A stretch of 19,088 nucleotides of DNA from SVTX01 sp045538195 (GCA_045538195.1 JAZSRA010000136.1:1-19088); one strand, 5' to 3'; positions 7,880 to 15,069 are shown, counted from the stretch's first letter. Notes: generated from the sequence alone by a model not told the origin. Program-made: numbers and translations.

Positions 7880-8125
7880 TGTTCATTTCTTTCCACCAGC
7901 GGAAAGAAACGAACCAAAGAAACGCCGCACGGGGGAATTGGGGTGAGTTCTAAAAATCCGCAAAAGGTGACAGAACACATAAATCAAAGGCGGATTTTTT
8001 GAACATCCCCTCTTCCGTGACTCTCAACCCCGAATGGTTGATAGAGTGTGGTACGGCTTACAACAATATCAAACTTTTAAACTCAAAGAGGCATTCCCTT
8101 CGGGAAAGGGTGGCTTCCGCCCCGG
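7880..8125 (-). repeat. Modular palindromic repeat, copy C (inverted relative to A)
   Basis: The first 50 bases (7880-7929) are identical to 18600-18649. Order on the plus strand: terminal hairpin 7886-7894 with 7901-7909 (loop ACCAGC, the complement of GCTGGT); the GCCGCAC block; core hairpin 7947-7961 with 7990-8004; C-rich block; the TACGGCTTACAACAA flank; and a small TTCCC/GGGAA hairpin near 8094-8106. It fills most of the 530-base gap between the recombinase and recG, and no gene is seen in it. Confidence 0.82.
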
Positions 8126-8188
8126 GGTGAGGTGGGGTTTTTTTACTGTTACTTAAATAAACTATAAGATTTAGCTAAACTTTTTGGC

Positions 8189-8320
8189 TGGGTTCTACAC
8201 TGTTACAACAAGGAAACGAATAGCAGGCTGAAATTTGACAAGTCAAATTTCAGCGTCACTTCACGGCGGTTAGAACCCAAATTCGGGAAAGTTCTTTGCC
8301 AAGCTTTCTTTCAAGAAAGC
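8189..8320. repeat. Nested inverted repeats upstream of recG
   Basis: Outer arms TGGGTTCTA (8189-8197) and TAGAACCCA (8271-8279) enclose a perfect 13-bp stem with a two-base loop (8227-8239 with 8242-8254). A further hairpin GCTTTCTT/AAGAAAGC (8303-8310 with 8313-8320) follows. The outer GTTCTA arm echoes the start of the core hairpin of repeat copy C (7947-7952), so this may be a decayed or variant member of the same family. No clear recG promoter was found in this stretch. Confidence 0.65.
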
Positions 8321-8379
8321 GGAAATCGCTTCCCTCCGATTCCACCGACAAAATCCAATTTATAAAAAATGGTGAAAAC

Positions 8380-10539
8380 ATGAATGATAACACAAAAAAT
8401 TTAAATGAAATCCCCGTCAGCGCGCTATACGGCGTGGGCGGTGTCAAGGCGAAAGCATACGCGAGCGCAGGCGTCCACTCGATCCTTGACCTGCTCTACT
8501 ATTTTCCGCGCGCTTACGAGGACAGAGCGAATATAAAGCTCCTCGCCGATGCATCGCCCGATTATAAGTCGGCGGTCGTTTTGACGGTTGCCACCGAGCC
8601 GAAGATCGCCAACATAAAGCGAGGAATGTCGCTGCTCAAATTCCGCGCCTTTGACGAGAGCGGAATGTGTGACATAACCTATTTCAATCAGAACTACTAC
8701 AAGGACAAATTCCCCGTCGGCTCCACCTTTCGCTTTTACGGAAAGATGGAAAAGGTCAAGACCAGATACAGTATGACCTCCCCCGCCGCCGACCCTTGGG
8801 TCGAGGATATGCCTCCCCCTCCCTTTTTCTCGGTATACAGACTTACGGAGGGTCTGACACAAAAGCAGATCTCACAAAATATGGAGGCGGCGCTCAGAAT
8901 GGCAAGCGAAGCCATGCCCGACCCACTTCCCGAGGAGATACGCGAAAGGAACGGTCTTTGCACCATCTACTACGCGCTCCGCGAGATACATTTTCCCACG
9001 AGCTACGCAAGTCTTGCCACGGCTAAAAAACGACTGATCTTCGATGAATTTTTCCTTTTTGCCACGGGGCTTTCGCTCTCGGGAGGCAAGATACAGAAGC
9101 AGACTGCTCCCGCCTTTACCGACACCGACGTCTCTCCCCTCCTCTCTCTGCTCCCCTACTCTCTGACCTCAGCACAAGAGAAAACTATCGCCGACATCGC
9201 GTCTGACCTTTGCAAGAGTGAGCCGATGAGCCGAATAGTTATCGGTGACGTCGGATGCGGCAAGACGGTCTGCGCCACCGCCGCCATCTACATGGCGGTC
9301 AAAAACGGCTATCAGGCGGCGCTCATGGCGCCCACCGAGATACTTGCGACCCAGCACTATAACGACCTCCGCCCGATCTTCGATGCGTTGGGCATACGCT
9401 CCGCACTGCTTACAGGATCCTGCACCGCCGCCACTAAACGGAAGATACACGCGGCAATGCAATCGGAGGACGAGGGTGCGAGAGTTGACGTAGTCATAGG
9501 TACCCAGGCGCTCCTTTCCGACGGCGCGGAATTTATAAATCCGGGACTTGTTATCACCGACGAGCAGCACCGTTTCGGAGTAAATCAGCGCGCTCTCTTG
9601 TCGGAAAAGAACAAGCACACCCACGTGCTGGTCATGAGTGCGACGCCGATCCCCCGCTCTCTTGCTCTAGTGATGTACGGCGACCTTTCAATGTCCAAGA
9701 TCGACGAGATGCCCCCGGGCAGACAGAGAGTTGACACCTTCCTCGTTGACGAGGGCTACCGAGAGAGACTTGACAACTTCATTCGCAAGCAGGTTGACGA
9801 GGGCGGACAGGTCTATATCGTCTGCCCCGCCGTTGAGGAAAGCGAGACCGAGGAGGGAGAGATCGACCTCTCGGAGATCGCTATCTTTGGCGAGGAGCTT
9901 CAAAGAAACGAAAAACCGCCCCTCAAAGCGGCGGTTCAGTATGCCGAGGAGTTAAGTGAGCGACTTCAAGGCTATAATATCGCCTTTGTTCACGGCAAGA
10001 TGAAAACGGCGGACAAGGACAACGTCATGCGCCGCTTTGCCGCAGGTGAAATACAAATTCTCGTCTCCACCACGGTCATCGAGGTTGGAGTGAACGTGCC
10101 TCGCGCCTGCCTTATGATAGTTGAGAATGCCGAGAGGTTCGGTCTTTCTCAGCTTCATCAGCTCAGAGGTCGAGTTGGACGCGGACAGAAAAAATCCTAC
10201 TGCGTTCTCGTCAGCGGAGCCGGCGGAAAGCTTGGCGATACCGCAAGACAGCGACTTCGTACCATGTGCGATTGCTACAACGGCTTTGATATTGCCGAGG
10301 AAGACCTCAAACTGCGCGGTCCCGGCGACTTTCTCGCCCTTTCGGGCAATGCGTCTATCCGTCAGAGCGGCTCTCTCACCTTTAACCTCGCCGATATGTG
10401 CGAGGACAGCGCCCTTATGACCACCGCATTCTCCGAAGCCCGTGAATACCTAAAAACCGACCCGAGGCTTGAAAAACACGCCCCTCTCCGCCAAGCCGCC
10501 GAGAGAATGTTTGAAATGCAGGTGGATATTATAAGTTAA
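8380..10539 (+). CDS. recG: ATP-dependent DNA helicase RecG
   Basis: The 719-residue protein remodels stalled replication forks and branched recombination intermediates. It has an N-terminal wedge/OB-fold region (about 1-230) starting with a helix-hairpin segment VSALYGVGGVKAKA. The SF2 helicase core follows: Walker A GDVGCGKT (about 289-296), DEQHRFGVNQR, MSATPIPRSLAL, then in the second RecA domain VHGKM, STTVIEVGVNVP and QLRGRVGRG. The TRG-type C-terminal end follows. Length is close to the E. coli protein (693). I chose ATG 8380; the frame stays open back to 8296, but that part is repeat-derived and has no ribosome site. The site before 8380 is weak (GGTG, five bases away). It appears monocistronic. 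Confidence 0.96.
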   Translation: MNDNTKNLNEIPVSALYGVGGVKAKAYASAGVHSILDLLYYFPRAYEDRANIKLLADASPDYKSAVVLTVATEPKIANIKRGMSLLKFRAFDESGMCDITYFNQNYYKDKFPVGSTFRFYGKMEKVKTRYSMTSPAADPWVEDMPPPPFFSVYRLTEGLTQKQISQNMEAALRMASEAMPDPLPEEIRERNGLCTIYYALREIHFPTSYASLATAKKRLIFDEFFLFATGLSLSGGKIQKQTAPAFTDTDVSPLLSLLPYSLTSAQEKTIADIASDLCKSEPMSRIVIGDVGCGKTVCATAAIYMAVKNGYQAALMAPTEILATQHYNDLRPIFDALGIRSALLTGSCTAATKRKIHAAMQSEDEGARVDVVIGTQALLSDGAEFINPGLVITDEQHRFGVNQRALLSEKNKHTHVLVMSATPIPRSLALVMYGDLSMSKIDEMPPGRQRVDTFLVDEGYRERLDNFIRKQVDEGGQVYIVCPAVEESETEEGEIDLSEIAIFGEELQRNEKPPLKAAVQYAEELSERLQGYNIAFVHGKMKTADKDNVMRRFAAGEIQILVSTTVIEVGVNVPRACLMIVENAERFGLSQLHQLRGRVGRGQKKSYCVLVSGAGGKLGDTARQRLRTMCDCYNGFDIAEEDLKLRGPGDFLALSGNASIRQSGSLTFNLADMCEDSALMTTAFSEAREYLKTDPRLEKHAPLRQAAERMFEMQVDIIS

Positions 10540-10597
10540 TAACACAAAACCACTTACTAAAATGGTATGGATTCTTAAGGCCACTCTTTAAGACAAC

Positions 10598-10648
10598 TTA
10601 ACAGATGAGCAGACGGTTTATTACCTTTTTGGGAATGTTCTTGCTCAT
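10598..10648 (-). CDS. Possible 16-residue peptide with strong ribosome site
   Basis: AGGAGG (10653-10658) lies four bases before ATG 10648, followed by a 16-codon frame (MSKNIPKKVINRLLIC) and TAA. An in-frame ATG at 10681 would give 27 residues. The peptide is basic and not membrane-like. The first codons (ATGAGCA) can pair with the end of the frame (TGCTCAT), which would put the start codon in a stem. It lies just downstream of the terminator of the structured RNA at 10714-10934, so it would be translated only on read-through or from an unseen promoter. The function is unknown and the call is tentative. Confidence 0.3.
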   Translation of the reverse strand: MSKNIPKKVINRLLIC

Positions 10649-10712
10649 ATATCCTCCTATCAGCATACAATAAAATTTCATGTACGACATCGCCGCACGT
10701 AAAATTTCATTG

Positions 10713-10745
10713 AATAAAAAAGGTGCGCAACCGAAGCCACGCACC
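10713..10745 (-). terminator. Terminator of the structured RNA
   Basis: On the minus strand a 10-bp stem (GGTGCG at one end, CGCACC at the other, 10722-10745) is capped by a TTCG tetraloop and followed by TTTTTT. This is a textbook intrinsic terminator. Confidence 0.92.
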
Positions 10746-10934
10746 AAAAACGCAAACTCCAATTGTCGCCAAACAAAACTTAAGAAGCACAAAGAAAACT
10801 CCTTGTTACTGCCAAAGTGGAATTTGCGTTTTTACCAAATTCTAAAATGACAGCAAACAAGAAAAGGGTATCAGATCCCTTATAAAGAAATAGCGAGTTC
10901 CCTTTTAATGCTTCAATATTAAGTTTTGTTTGGC
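10714..10934 (-). ncRNA. Highly structured noncoding RNA, ~220 nt, family not certain (6S-like rod?)
   Basis: It is transcribed from a consensus promoter and closed by an intrinsic terminator, with no ORF inside. A 16-bp perfect closing stem pairs the predicted 5' end (10919-10934) with 10768-10783. Inward, on the same axis, are a 6-bp helix (GAAGCA/TGCTTC), an 11-bp helix (AAAGGGAACTC with GAGTTTTCTTT), a side hairpin AAGGG/CCCTT within a large one-sided bulge, then CTTGTT/AACAAG, a 6-bp helix, and an apical 7-bp hairpin (GAATTTG/CAAATTC). A long rod of about 167 nt, closed by its own ends and opened by a central bulge, resembles 6S RNA. I did not recognise conserved 6S sequence blocks, so the family call is an inference. 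It is not tmRNA, RNase P RNA or SRP RNA by their known conserved motifs. Confidence 0.78.
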
Positions 10935-10940
10935 ATCCTT

Positions 10941-10969
10941 ATTATACCACAATTCACTCAATTTGTAAA
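10941..10969 (-). promoter_or_regulatory. Promoter of the structured RNA
   Basis: On the minus strand, TTTACA (10964-10969), a 17-base spacer and TATAAT (10941-10946) with TGG in front (extended -10). The predicted start at about 10934 falls exactly on the first base of the closing stem. Confidence 0.85.
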
Positions 10970-11018
10970 TACTTTTAGCGAAATTTCAAAAAACTTTCCT
11001 AGCAAAGTAGTAATTTTA

Positions 11019-11109
11019 GCTTGTCATTTTTCTTGACAAGCACTGCATTTGGGGACACAAATATAAAAATGCACTTTAGATACTATCCTAAAGAACCAAG
11101 TGTTTTTAT
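11019..11109. terminator. Two hairpins upstream of the structured RNA
   Basis: GCTTGTCA/TGACAAGC (11019-11026 with 11034-11041) and a longer A/T-flanked stem (ATAAAAA..CACTT at 11063-11076 with AAGTG.TTTTTAT at 11098-11109). The second has A-runs and T-runs on opposite sides, so it could terminate in either direction. They would stop transcription coming from the BspA-like gene before it reaches the RNA promoter. Confidence 0.5.
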
Positions 11110-11218
11110 CGTAATCGCATCGTAGGTGGTTGCTTGCTCCGAACCCCAAAAGCTCGCAGGTTCGTTTCGGTGTTCCCCACGCGCTGCCACTGTTTCATCG
11201 GTCTAATTCATTCGTTAC

Positions 11219-11303
11219 GGCGGGAGCAAGCCCCCGCCATACTTTTTAAGCGGTTGAGTTACAAGCATTTATACAAACGCAAGGCGGGAGATGATCTCCC
11301 GCC
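11219..11303. terminator. Pair of GGCGGGAG hairpins after the BspA-like gene
   Basis: GGCGGG/CCCGCC (11219-11224 with 11233-11238) and a 10-bp stem with a single centre base (11283-11292 with 11294-11303). Both begin GGCGGGAG. The nearer one is 41 bases past the BspA-like stop and probably terminates it. The shared sequence suggests a small dispersed palindromic repeat. The stretch 11110-11218 holds no recognisable gene. Confidence 0.55.
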
Positions 11304-11343
11304 CTATTGTTATTTAATTGAAAGTGGCAGACAAGCCGAAATT

Positions 11344-13167
11344 TTATTGGTTCGGATCGTAATTATAGGTAAACGTTGCGTTTTGGAGTTTGGTGTTGGT
11401 CGAGCCAATGCTTATCATATCCCATTCGGATGCAGTTCCACCGTAGTATACGTTCTTAATACCGTCACAACCAGAAAATGCCTTACTGCCAATACTCGTG
11501 ACGCTCTTGGGAATAAATATGCTTGAAAAATTCTTGCAATCTCTGAACGCGTTTTCAGCAACGCTTTCGCCACCTGAAATAACTATGGTTTTAAGCGATG
11601 AAGGTATGTATGTGCTTTGATTACGGTAGGCACCCGCACCAAATATGTGTCCGAAATGAGTGGCACCCGTGCCGTCCTTTTTCTCTCCGACAAACGGGAT
11701 AGTTATTTTTTCAAGGTTAGTACAACCTACGAACGCGCCACCGACGATGGTTGTCACACTGTCGGGAATGGTTATTTCCTCAATGCCCGTACAATTCTTG
11801 AATACACCGCTGCCTATGGTCTTAACGCTTGTAGGAATCGTTATATGTGTAATTGAGATACAACTATCGAACGCATTGCCCATGATCTCGGTAACGCCGT
11901 TACCAAAATCTATATTTCTGAGCTGGCTACAATTCTGGAACGCAAAGTTTCCAATGCTCTCTACACTGTCGGGGATCTCGATGCTTACAATACCCGTGCA
12001 ACCGTAGAACGCATATTTGCCAATGCTCGTTACGTTACCCACAAGCTCTACGCTTTGAATATTCGTACACGCGTAGAATGCGCCCTCTTCAATTCTTACG
12101 TCTCCGGTTACAACTATTTTTTTCAGCGACTGCGGTACGTATCGGTTACTGTTTCCGCCATATCCGTCTGTACCAAATATGTATGCCAAATAAGCATTTT
12201 GGGCATTGTATTTACTTGCGCCGACAAAAGGAATAGTCATACTCTCAAGCGACGAGCAGTTGTAAAACGCATATTGAGCAATGCTGGTAACGCTATCGGG
12301 GATCGTTATGTTTTTTAGCTCGGAGCAACCCGAAAACGCATGCTTGCCGATCGTTTCCACACTATTTGGAATGACGACCTCGGTGATTGCCTTATCCTTG
12401 AATGCGTTTTCATTGATCACTCTTACGGGAGCTCCCTCATAAACATTGGCTATCGTTACACGATTTTCATATCCGGTATAATCCACTACCACGGCGTAAG
12501 CGCCGTTTTCACGCAACTCGTAAACAATGCCTGCGGTAACGTTCGCCATATAATTACAGACTTGACAATAGCCGCCCGATTCGATTTCATGAGCTTCCTT
12601 GGTGTTCTTTGCGCCGCACACCGAGCATTCGTGCCAGTGATATTCGCTGTCAAAAAGGTATTCGGATTTCCAGTTGTGAGGAGCATACTTCTCGGCCTTG
12701 GTGCTGTAATTACATCTCGAACAAGTCTCGTATGCGTCCCAACCGGCATCATTGCAGGCGGGTGTTTTTGCTTCGTGTTTTATCTTGTCGTGACCGAGAG
12801 CGTCTATTGTCTTAGTTCGTGTCTCTCCGCAAGAGCATTTTCTTTCCTTCTCACCATTCACGGTACAAGAGGGATCTTTCGTCACAGTCCACTCACCATA
12901 GGAATGCTCGTGTTCTTCTTTGCTATCATCACCTGATTCTCCACTTGAATTCTCGATGTCATCAGGCTTTTTAGTCGATTCCTCCTCAGGTTCATCGTTG
13001 CTTTCTTCGGTCTTGTTTGTGGGACTTTCGTTTTCTTCATCAGAAGAACCCTCTTGGAAAGCTTGAGACTCGTCGTTTAATAATAACTCTTTTATCAGCA
13101 TACCGCAAGAGGTCATCGTACACAAACAAAGTAACAGAGCTAAAGTGAGAATAAGGATTTTTTTCAT
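11344..13167 (-). CDS. BspA-type leucine-rich-repeat lipoprotein
   Basis: The 607-residue protein has a signal peptide with lipobox (MKKILILTLALLLCLCTMTSC), so it is tethered outside the membrane. A long acidic, Ser/Glu-rich linker follows. Next is a Cys/His-rich segment with repeated CxxC pairs (CSCGET, CSRCNY, CSVCGA, CQVCNY), each followed by His or Thr/Lys-rich spacers, which could bind zinc. The C-terminal two-thirds is an LRR_5/BspA array of about eight units with the IPDSVTSIxxYAFYNCSSL pattern. Such repeats mediate adhesion or protein binding on the surface of gut bacteria. I chose ATG 13167 for its GGAGG six bases upstream; the frame is open to 13230 but crosses the promoter. It is monocistronic and driven by a consensus promoter, so it is probably well expressed. 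The ligand is unknown. Confidence 0.92.
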   Translation of the reverse strand: MKKILILTLALLLCLCTMTSCGMLIKELLLNDESQAFQEGSSDEENESPTNKTEESNDEPEEESTKKPDDIENSSGESGDDSKEEHEHSYGEWTVTKDPSCTVNGEKERKCSCGETRTKTIDALGHDKIKHEAKTPACNDAGWDAYETCSRCNYSTKAEKYAPHNWKSEYLFDSEYHWHECSVCGAKNTKEAHEIESGGYCQVCNYMANVTAGIVYELRENGAYAVVVDYTGYENRVTIANVYEGAPVRVINENAFKDKAITEVVIPNSVETIGKHAFSGCSELKNITIPDSVTSIAQYAFYNCSSLESMTIPFVGASKYNAQNAYLAYIFGTDGYGGNSNRYVPQSLKKIVVTGDVRIEEGAFYACTNIQSVELVGNVTSIGKYAFYGCTGIVSIEIPDSVESIGNFAFQNCSQLRNIDFGNGVTEIMGNAFDSCISITHITIPTSVKTIGSGVFKNCTGIEEITIPDSVTTIVGGAFVGCTNLEKITIPFVGEKKDGTGATHFGHIFGAGAYRNQSTYIPSSLKTIVISGGESVAENAFRDCKNFSSIFIPKSVTSIGSKAFSGCDGIKNVYYGGTASEWDMISIGSTNTKLQNATFTYNYDPNQ

Positions 13168-13221
13168 TATGTCCTCCAACCAATTGTTCGTTAATCGGTC
13201 TAAAATAATAGTATATACAAT

Positions 13222-13250
13222 ATTATACACGGAGTTGGCTCATTTGTCAA
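13222..13250 (-). promoter_or_regulatory. Consensus sigma-A promoter of the BspA-like gene
   Basis: On the minus strand, perfect TTGACA (13245-13250), 17-base spacer, perfect TATAAT (13222-13227). It is 54 bases before the start codon. Confidence 0.9.
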
Positions 13251-13270
13251 CATAATTCCTCAAAAAGACA

Positions 13271-13303
13271 AAAGCAGCTTGCCTTAAAAGGACAAGTTGC
13301 TTT
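13271..13303 (-). terminator. Terminator of the HAD phosphatase operon
   Basis: Stem AAAGCAgCTTG with CAAGtTGCTTT around a short A/T loop, followed on the minus strand by a T-rich run. It lies 15 bases past the HAD stop and just upstream of the next promoter. Confidence 0.8.
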
Positions 13304-13318
13304 GCCGTAAAGTTTATT

Positions 13319-14146
13319 TCAGCAAGGGAATTGTATTTCCCCGCTCTCTATCTCGGAGATAATTTTCGCGATCGCGCTCTCCTCGTTGGAGACGGTGATG
13401 CGGTCGGCGGCGGCTTTGGCTTCCGCAACCGCGTTTGCGACGGCAACGCCAACTCCTGCCGCGCGGATCATCGAAACGTCGTTGTTATAGTCGCCGACGG
13501 CAATCGTCCTCGACTTGTCTACTCCCAAAATTTCGGCAAGCTTCAAAAGCAGGTTACCCTTGCTCGCGCCCTTAGGCACGATCTCGTAAAGCATTCTCTC
13601 GGAGCGGATATAGTCAAAATCAGCCGCTTTCGGGTGATTATTCAAAAGCTCGATGATTTTCTGAATGTTTTCTCCATCTTCCTCTCCAAAAAGCACCTTC
13701 GTTGCGGGCTCGGCAAAGGTTTCATGGTCGGCAACAAGATTGGGCGCACCGGTACGCTGGCGGAACTTGACCATCGACTCATTTTCACGGCAAAAATATA
13801 CCGCATCGTGAGTGCTGATCTGCGCTCCTGCACTGGGAACAGCCTCGATCACAGCCGTTATAAGCTCTCTATAATGGGACGGAAGCGTCGTCGACCAAAG
13901 ATATTCGTTCTTTTCAAAATCATAAATTGCCGCGCCGTTGATACACCCAACGGGAGCGTTAGGCCTTACCATGTCGTAAATCATTCGTGAAACGCAGGGC
14001 ACTCTGCCGGTCACAAATGTAAAATATCCGCCCTCGCGCTTAAAATACTCGATAGCATCGTAATTTTCCGCAGAGATCGTCTTGTCCTTTTTGAGCAGTG
14101 TGCCGTCGAGGTCGGTGCAGATCAAAATTCCGTCAAATTTTCCCAT
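13319..14146 (-). CDS. Cof-type HAD-superfamily phosphatase
   Basis: The 275-residue protein has all HAD motifs. Nucleophile and acid are D12 and D14 in TDLDGTLL. Motif II is in FVTGR, motif III is the lysine in GASKGNLL, and motif IV is GDYNNDVSMI. The large insertion between motifs II and III is the C2B-type cap of the Cof subfamily, which hydrolyses sugar phosphates, nucleotides or cofactor phosphates; the substrate cannot be read from sequence. The ATG at 14146 has GAGG six bases upstream. It follows the preceding gene by eight bases, so the two form an operon. Confidence 0.92.
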   Translation of the reverse strand: MGKFDGILICTDLDGTLLKKDKTISAENYDAIEYFKREGGYFTFVTGRVPCVSRMIYDMVRPNAPVGCINGAAIYDFEKNEYLWSTTLPSHYRELITAVIEAVPSAGAQISTHDAVYFCRENESMVKFRQRTGAPNLVADHETFAEPATKVLFGEEDGENIQKIIELLNNHPKAADFDYIRSERMLYEIVPKGASKGNLLLKLAEILGVDKSRTIAVGDYNNDVSMIRAAGVGVAVANAVAEAKAAADRITVSNEESAIAKIISEIESGEIQFPC

Positions 14147-14154
14147 GTCTCGCC

Positions 14155-14781
14155 TCAAAACTCGGGATCATATTTCTGGGGAAAATCCTCCCAGTAGATC
14201 TCGTGGATCTGTATATCCTTGATGCGAAGGCGCGTGCAGTATGCAGAAAATCCGACGTGACCGTCGCGTATAGGCTGGGGGTCGATCATCTCGGAGACAA
14301 GCTCGTCGTCAACCACCATAAAGCTGTGTCCGTCGATAGCTCCGCAGGTCATTCGAAGCTCTGTTCCCGGCACGTATTTATAAGACGAGGTCGTAGAATA
14401 GAGGTTCGAGCCGTAGCCCGCGTTGCGTTCAAGTCCGCTCTTATGCTCGTACCAGCCGTTGACGCCGCAGACGTAGGAGTCGCCGAGATAGTCGGTCTTT
14501 TCGTCCCATTTCGCGCAGAAAACCGCGTTAAGATCGCGTGTGGCGGGCAGAACCGTGGAGACCGTAAAGGTCAGCATCACGTTTTTCGTAAAGTACTCCT
14601 TGTAGAGCATAATTCCGCCCATATTTCCTGTCTCAGTGCCGATAAAGCAACCGTCCTGCACTTCCCAGTCGCCGCTCTTGGGCAACCAATGCTCACGCCA
14701 GTTCTCGTCGGGCTTGTAATCGACAAGCAACTTGCATTTATCCGCAATTATCTTTTTTCCAAGTAAATGAATGTTTTTCAT
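14155..14781 (-). CDS. Cytoplasmic concanavalin/LamG-like protein (DUF1080-type fold suspected)
   Basis: The 208-residue protein has no signal peptide or membrane segment. It shows the pattern of a jelly-roll lectin/DUF1080-like sandwich: WEVQDGCFIGTE near the start, MLTFTVSTVLP, LNAVFCAKW, a YVCGVNGWYEHKSGLER segment, ELRMTCGAIDGHSFMVVDDELV and, late, GHVGFSAYCTRLRIKDIQIHEI. Such domains bind or cleave carbohydrates. The ATG at 14781 is preceded by GGAG six bases upstream; an open extension to 14793 is unsupported. It is first in a two-gene operon with a HAD phosphatase, suggesting joint carbohydrate metabolism. The family call rests on pattern only. Confidence 0.7.
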   Translation of the reverse strand: MKNIHLLGKKIIADKCKLLVDYKPDENWREHWLPKSGDWEVQDGCFIGTETGNMGGIMLYKEYFTKNVMLTFTVSTVLPATRDLNAVFCAKWDEKTDYLGDSYVCGVNGWYEHKSGLERNAGYGSNLYSTTSSYKYVPGTELRMTCGAIDGHSFMVVDDELVSEMIDPQPIRDGHVGFSAYCTRLRIKDIQIHEIYWEDFPQKYDPEF

Positions 14782-14809
14782 ATTTTTCTCCAAAGCATTT
14801 ATTTTCTAT

Positions 14810-14838
14810 ATTTTACCACATTTTTTCCCTTTTAACAA
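14810..14838 (-). promoter_or_regulatory. Promoter of the LamG-like/HAD operon
   Basis: On the minus strand, TTGTTA (14833-14838), 17-base spacer, TAAAAT (14810-14815) preceded by TGTGG. It is 28 bases before the ATG. Confidence 0.65.
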
Positions 14839-14875
14839 GAGGAAATCGCAAAATAAAAAAATTAGTTAACAATAG

Positions 14876-14904
14876 TTGACAAACCATAAAAAATGGTGTA
14901 TAAT
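14876..14904 (+). promoter_or_regulatory. Consensus promoter of the small opposing RNA
   Basis: Perfect TTGACA (14876-14881), 17-base spacer, perfect TATAAT (14899-14904). The predicted start is 14911. No ORF follows; an intrinsic terminator comes about 80 bases later. Confidence 0.9.
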
Positions 14905-14910
14905 AATAAC

Positions 14911-14991
14911 GTAGGAACACCGATGACGGTTGCTTCTCTACTGGGTTAAAAAGATAACCGCTGTTTTCGAGGCAGGCGGTTATCTTTTTTT
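14911..14991 (+). ncRNA. Putative antitoxin RNA, ~81 nt
   Basis: It runs from the consensus promoter at 14876-14904 to the T-run at 14985-14991. Its 3' half is the terminator hairpin, which is antisense to the last codons, stop and 3' end of the opposing peptide mRNA over about 44 bases. Its 5' third copies the leader of that mRNA. A short, strongly promoted RNA convergent to a one-helix peptide gene is the layout of type I toxin-antitoxin loci. The antitoxin role is inferred. Confidence 0.75.
14948..14991. terminator. Bidirectional terminator shared by the two convergent RNAs
   Basis: A 14-bp stem (14948-14961 with 14976-14989) starts with A5 and ends with T7, so either strand yields a hairpin plus U-run. 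The stop codon of the peptide gene (14980-14982) is inside the stem. Confidence 0.92.
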
Positions 14992-15069
14992 ATTGCATTT
15001 AAAGCAAGATATAATGGCAAAAACAAGAAGTGCAATTTGCAACAAATCGTTCCAAGTTAAGTAATCCAT
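14980..15069 (-). CDS. 29-residue single-helix peptide, probable type I toxin
   Basis: The peptide starts MDYLTWND, has one hydrophobic helix (about residues 9-23, LLQIALLVFAIISCF) and ends in a basic tail KCNKKR. This is the form of TxpA/BsrG/Fst-type membrane toxins of Bacillota, which insert into the membrane and stop growth. GGAGGTGAT precedes the ATG by about eight bases and nearly matches the whole anti-Shine-Dalgarno. Its own promoter lies 120 bases upstream, leaving a structured leader of about 113 bases, and the stop is buried in the shared terminator stem. The frame is too short for routine gene calling. I recognise the class, not a named family. An alternative is a small regulatory membrane protein. 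Confidence 0.75.
   Translation of the reverse strand: MDYLTWNDLLQIALLVFAIISCFKCNKKR

Noticed and set aside
6826..8125. Integrative element built around the tyrosine recombinase
   Set aside because: No excisionase, relaxase, phage or cargo genes and no tRNA attachment site nearby; flanking genes are ordinary chromosomal genes.
8296..8379. 28-codon N-terminal extension of recG
   Set aside because: Repeat-derived hairpin sequence with no ribosome site; the RecG fold starts after ATG 8380.
10598..10792. 64-codon frame on the minus strand
   Set aside because: It runs through the structured RNA's tail and terminator. Only its last 16 to 27 codons, which have their own ribosome site, were kept as a weak candidate.
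10714..10934. tmRNA, RNase P RNA or SRP RNA
   Set aside because: No tRNA-like ends or tag peptide, no RNase P core sequences and no SRP apical motif were found in the structured RNA.
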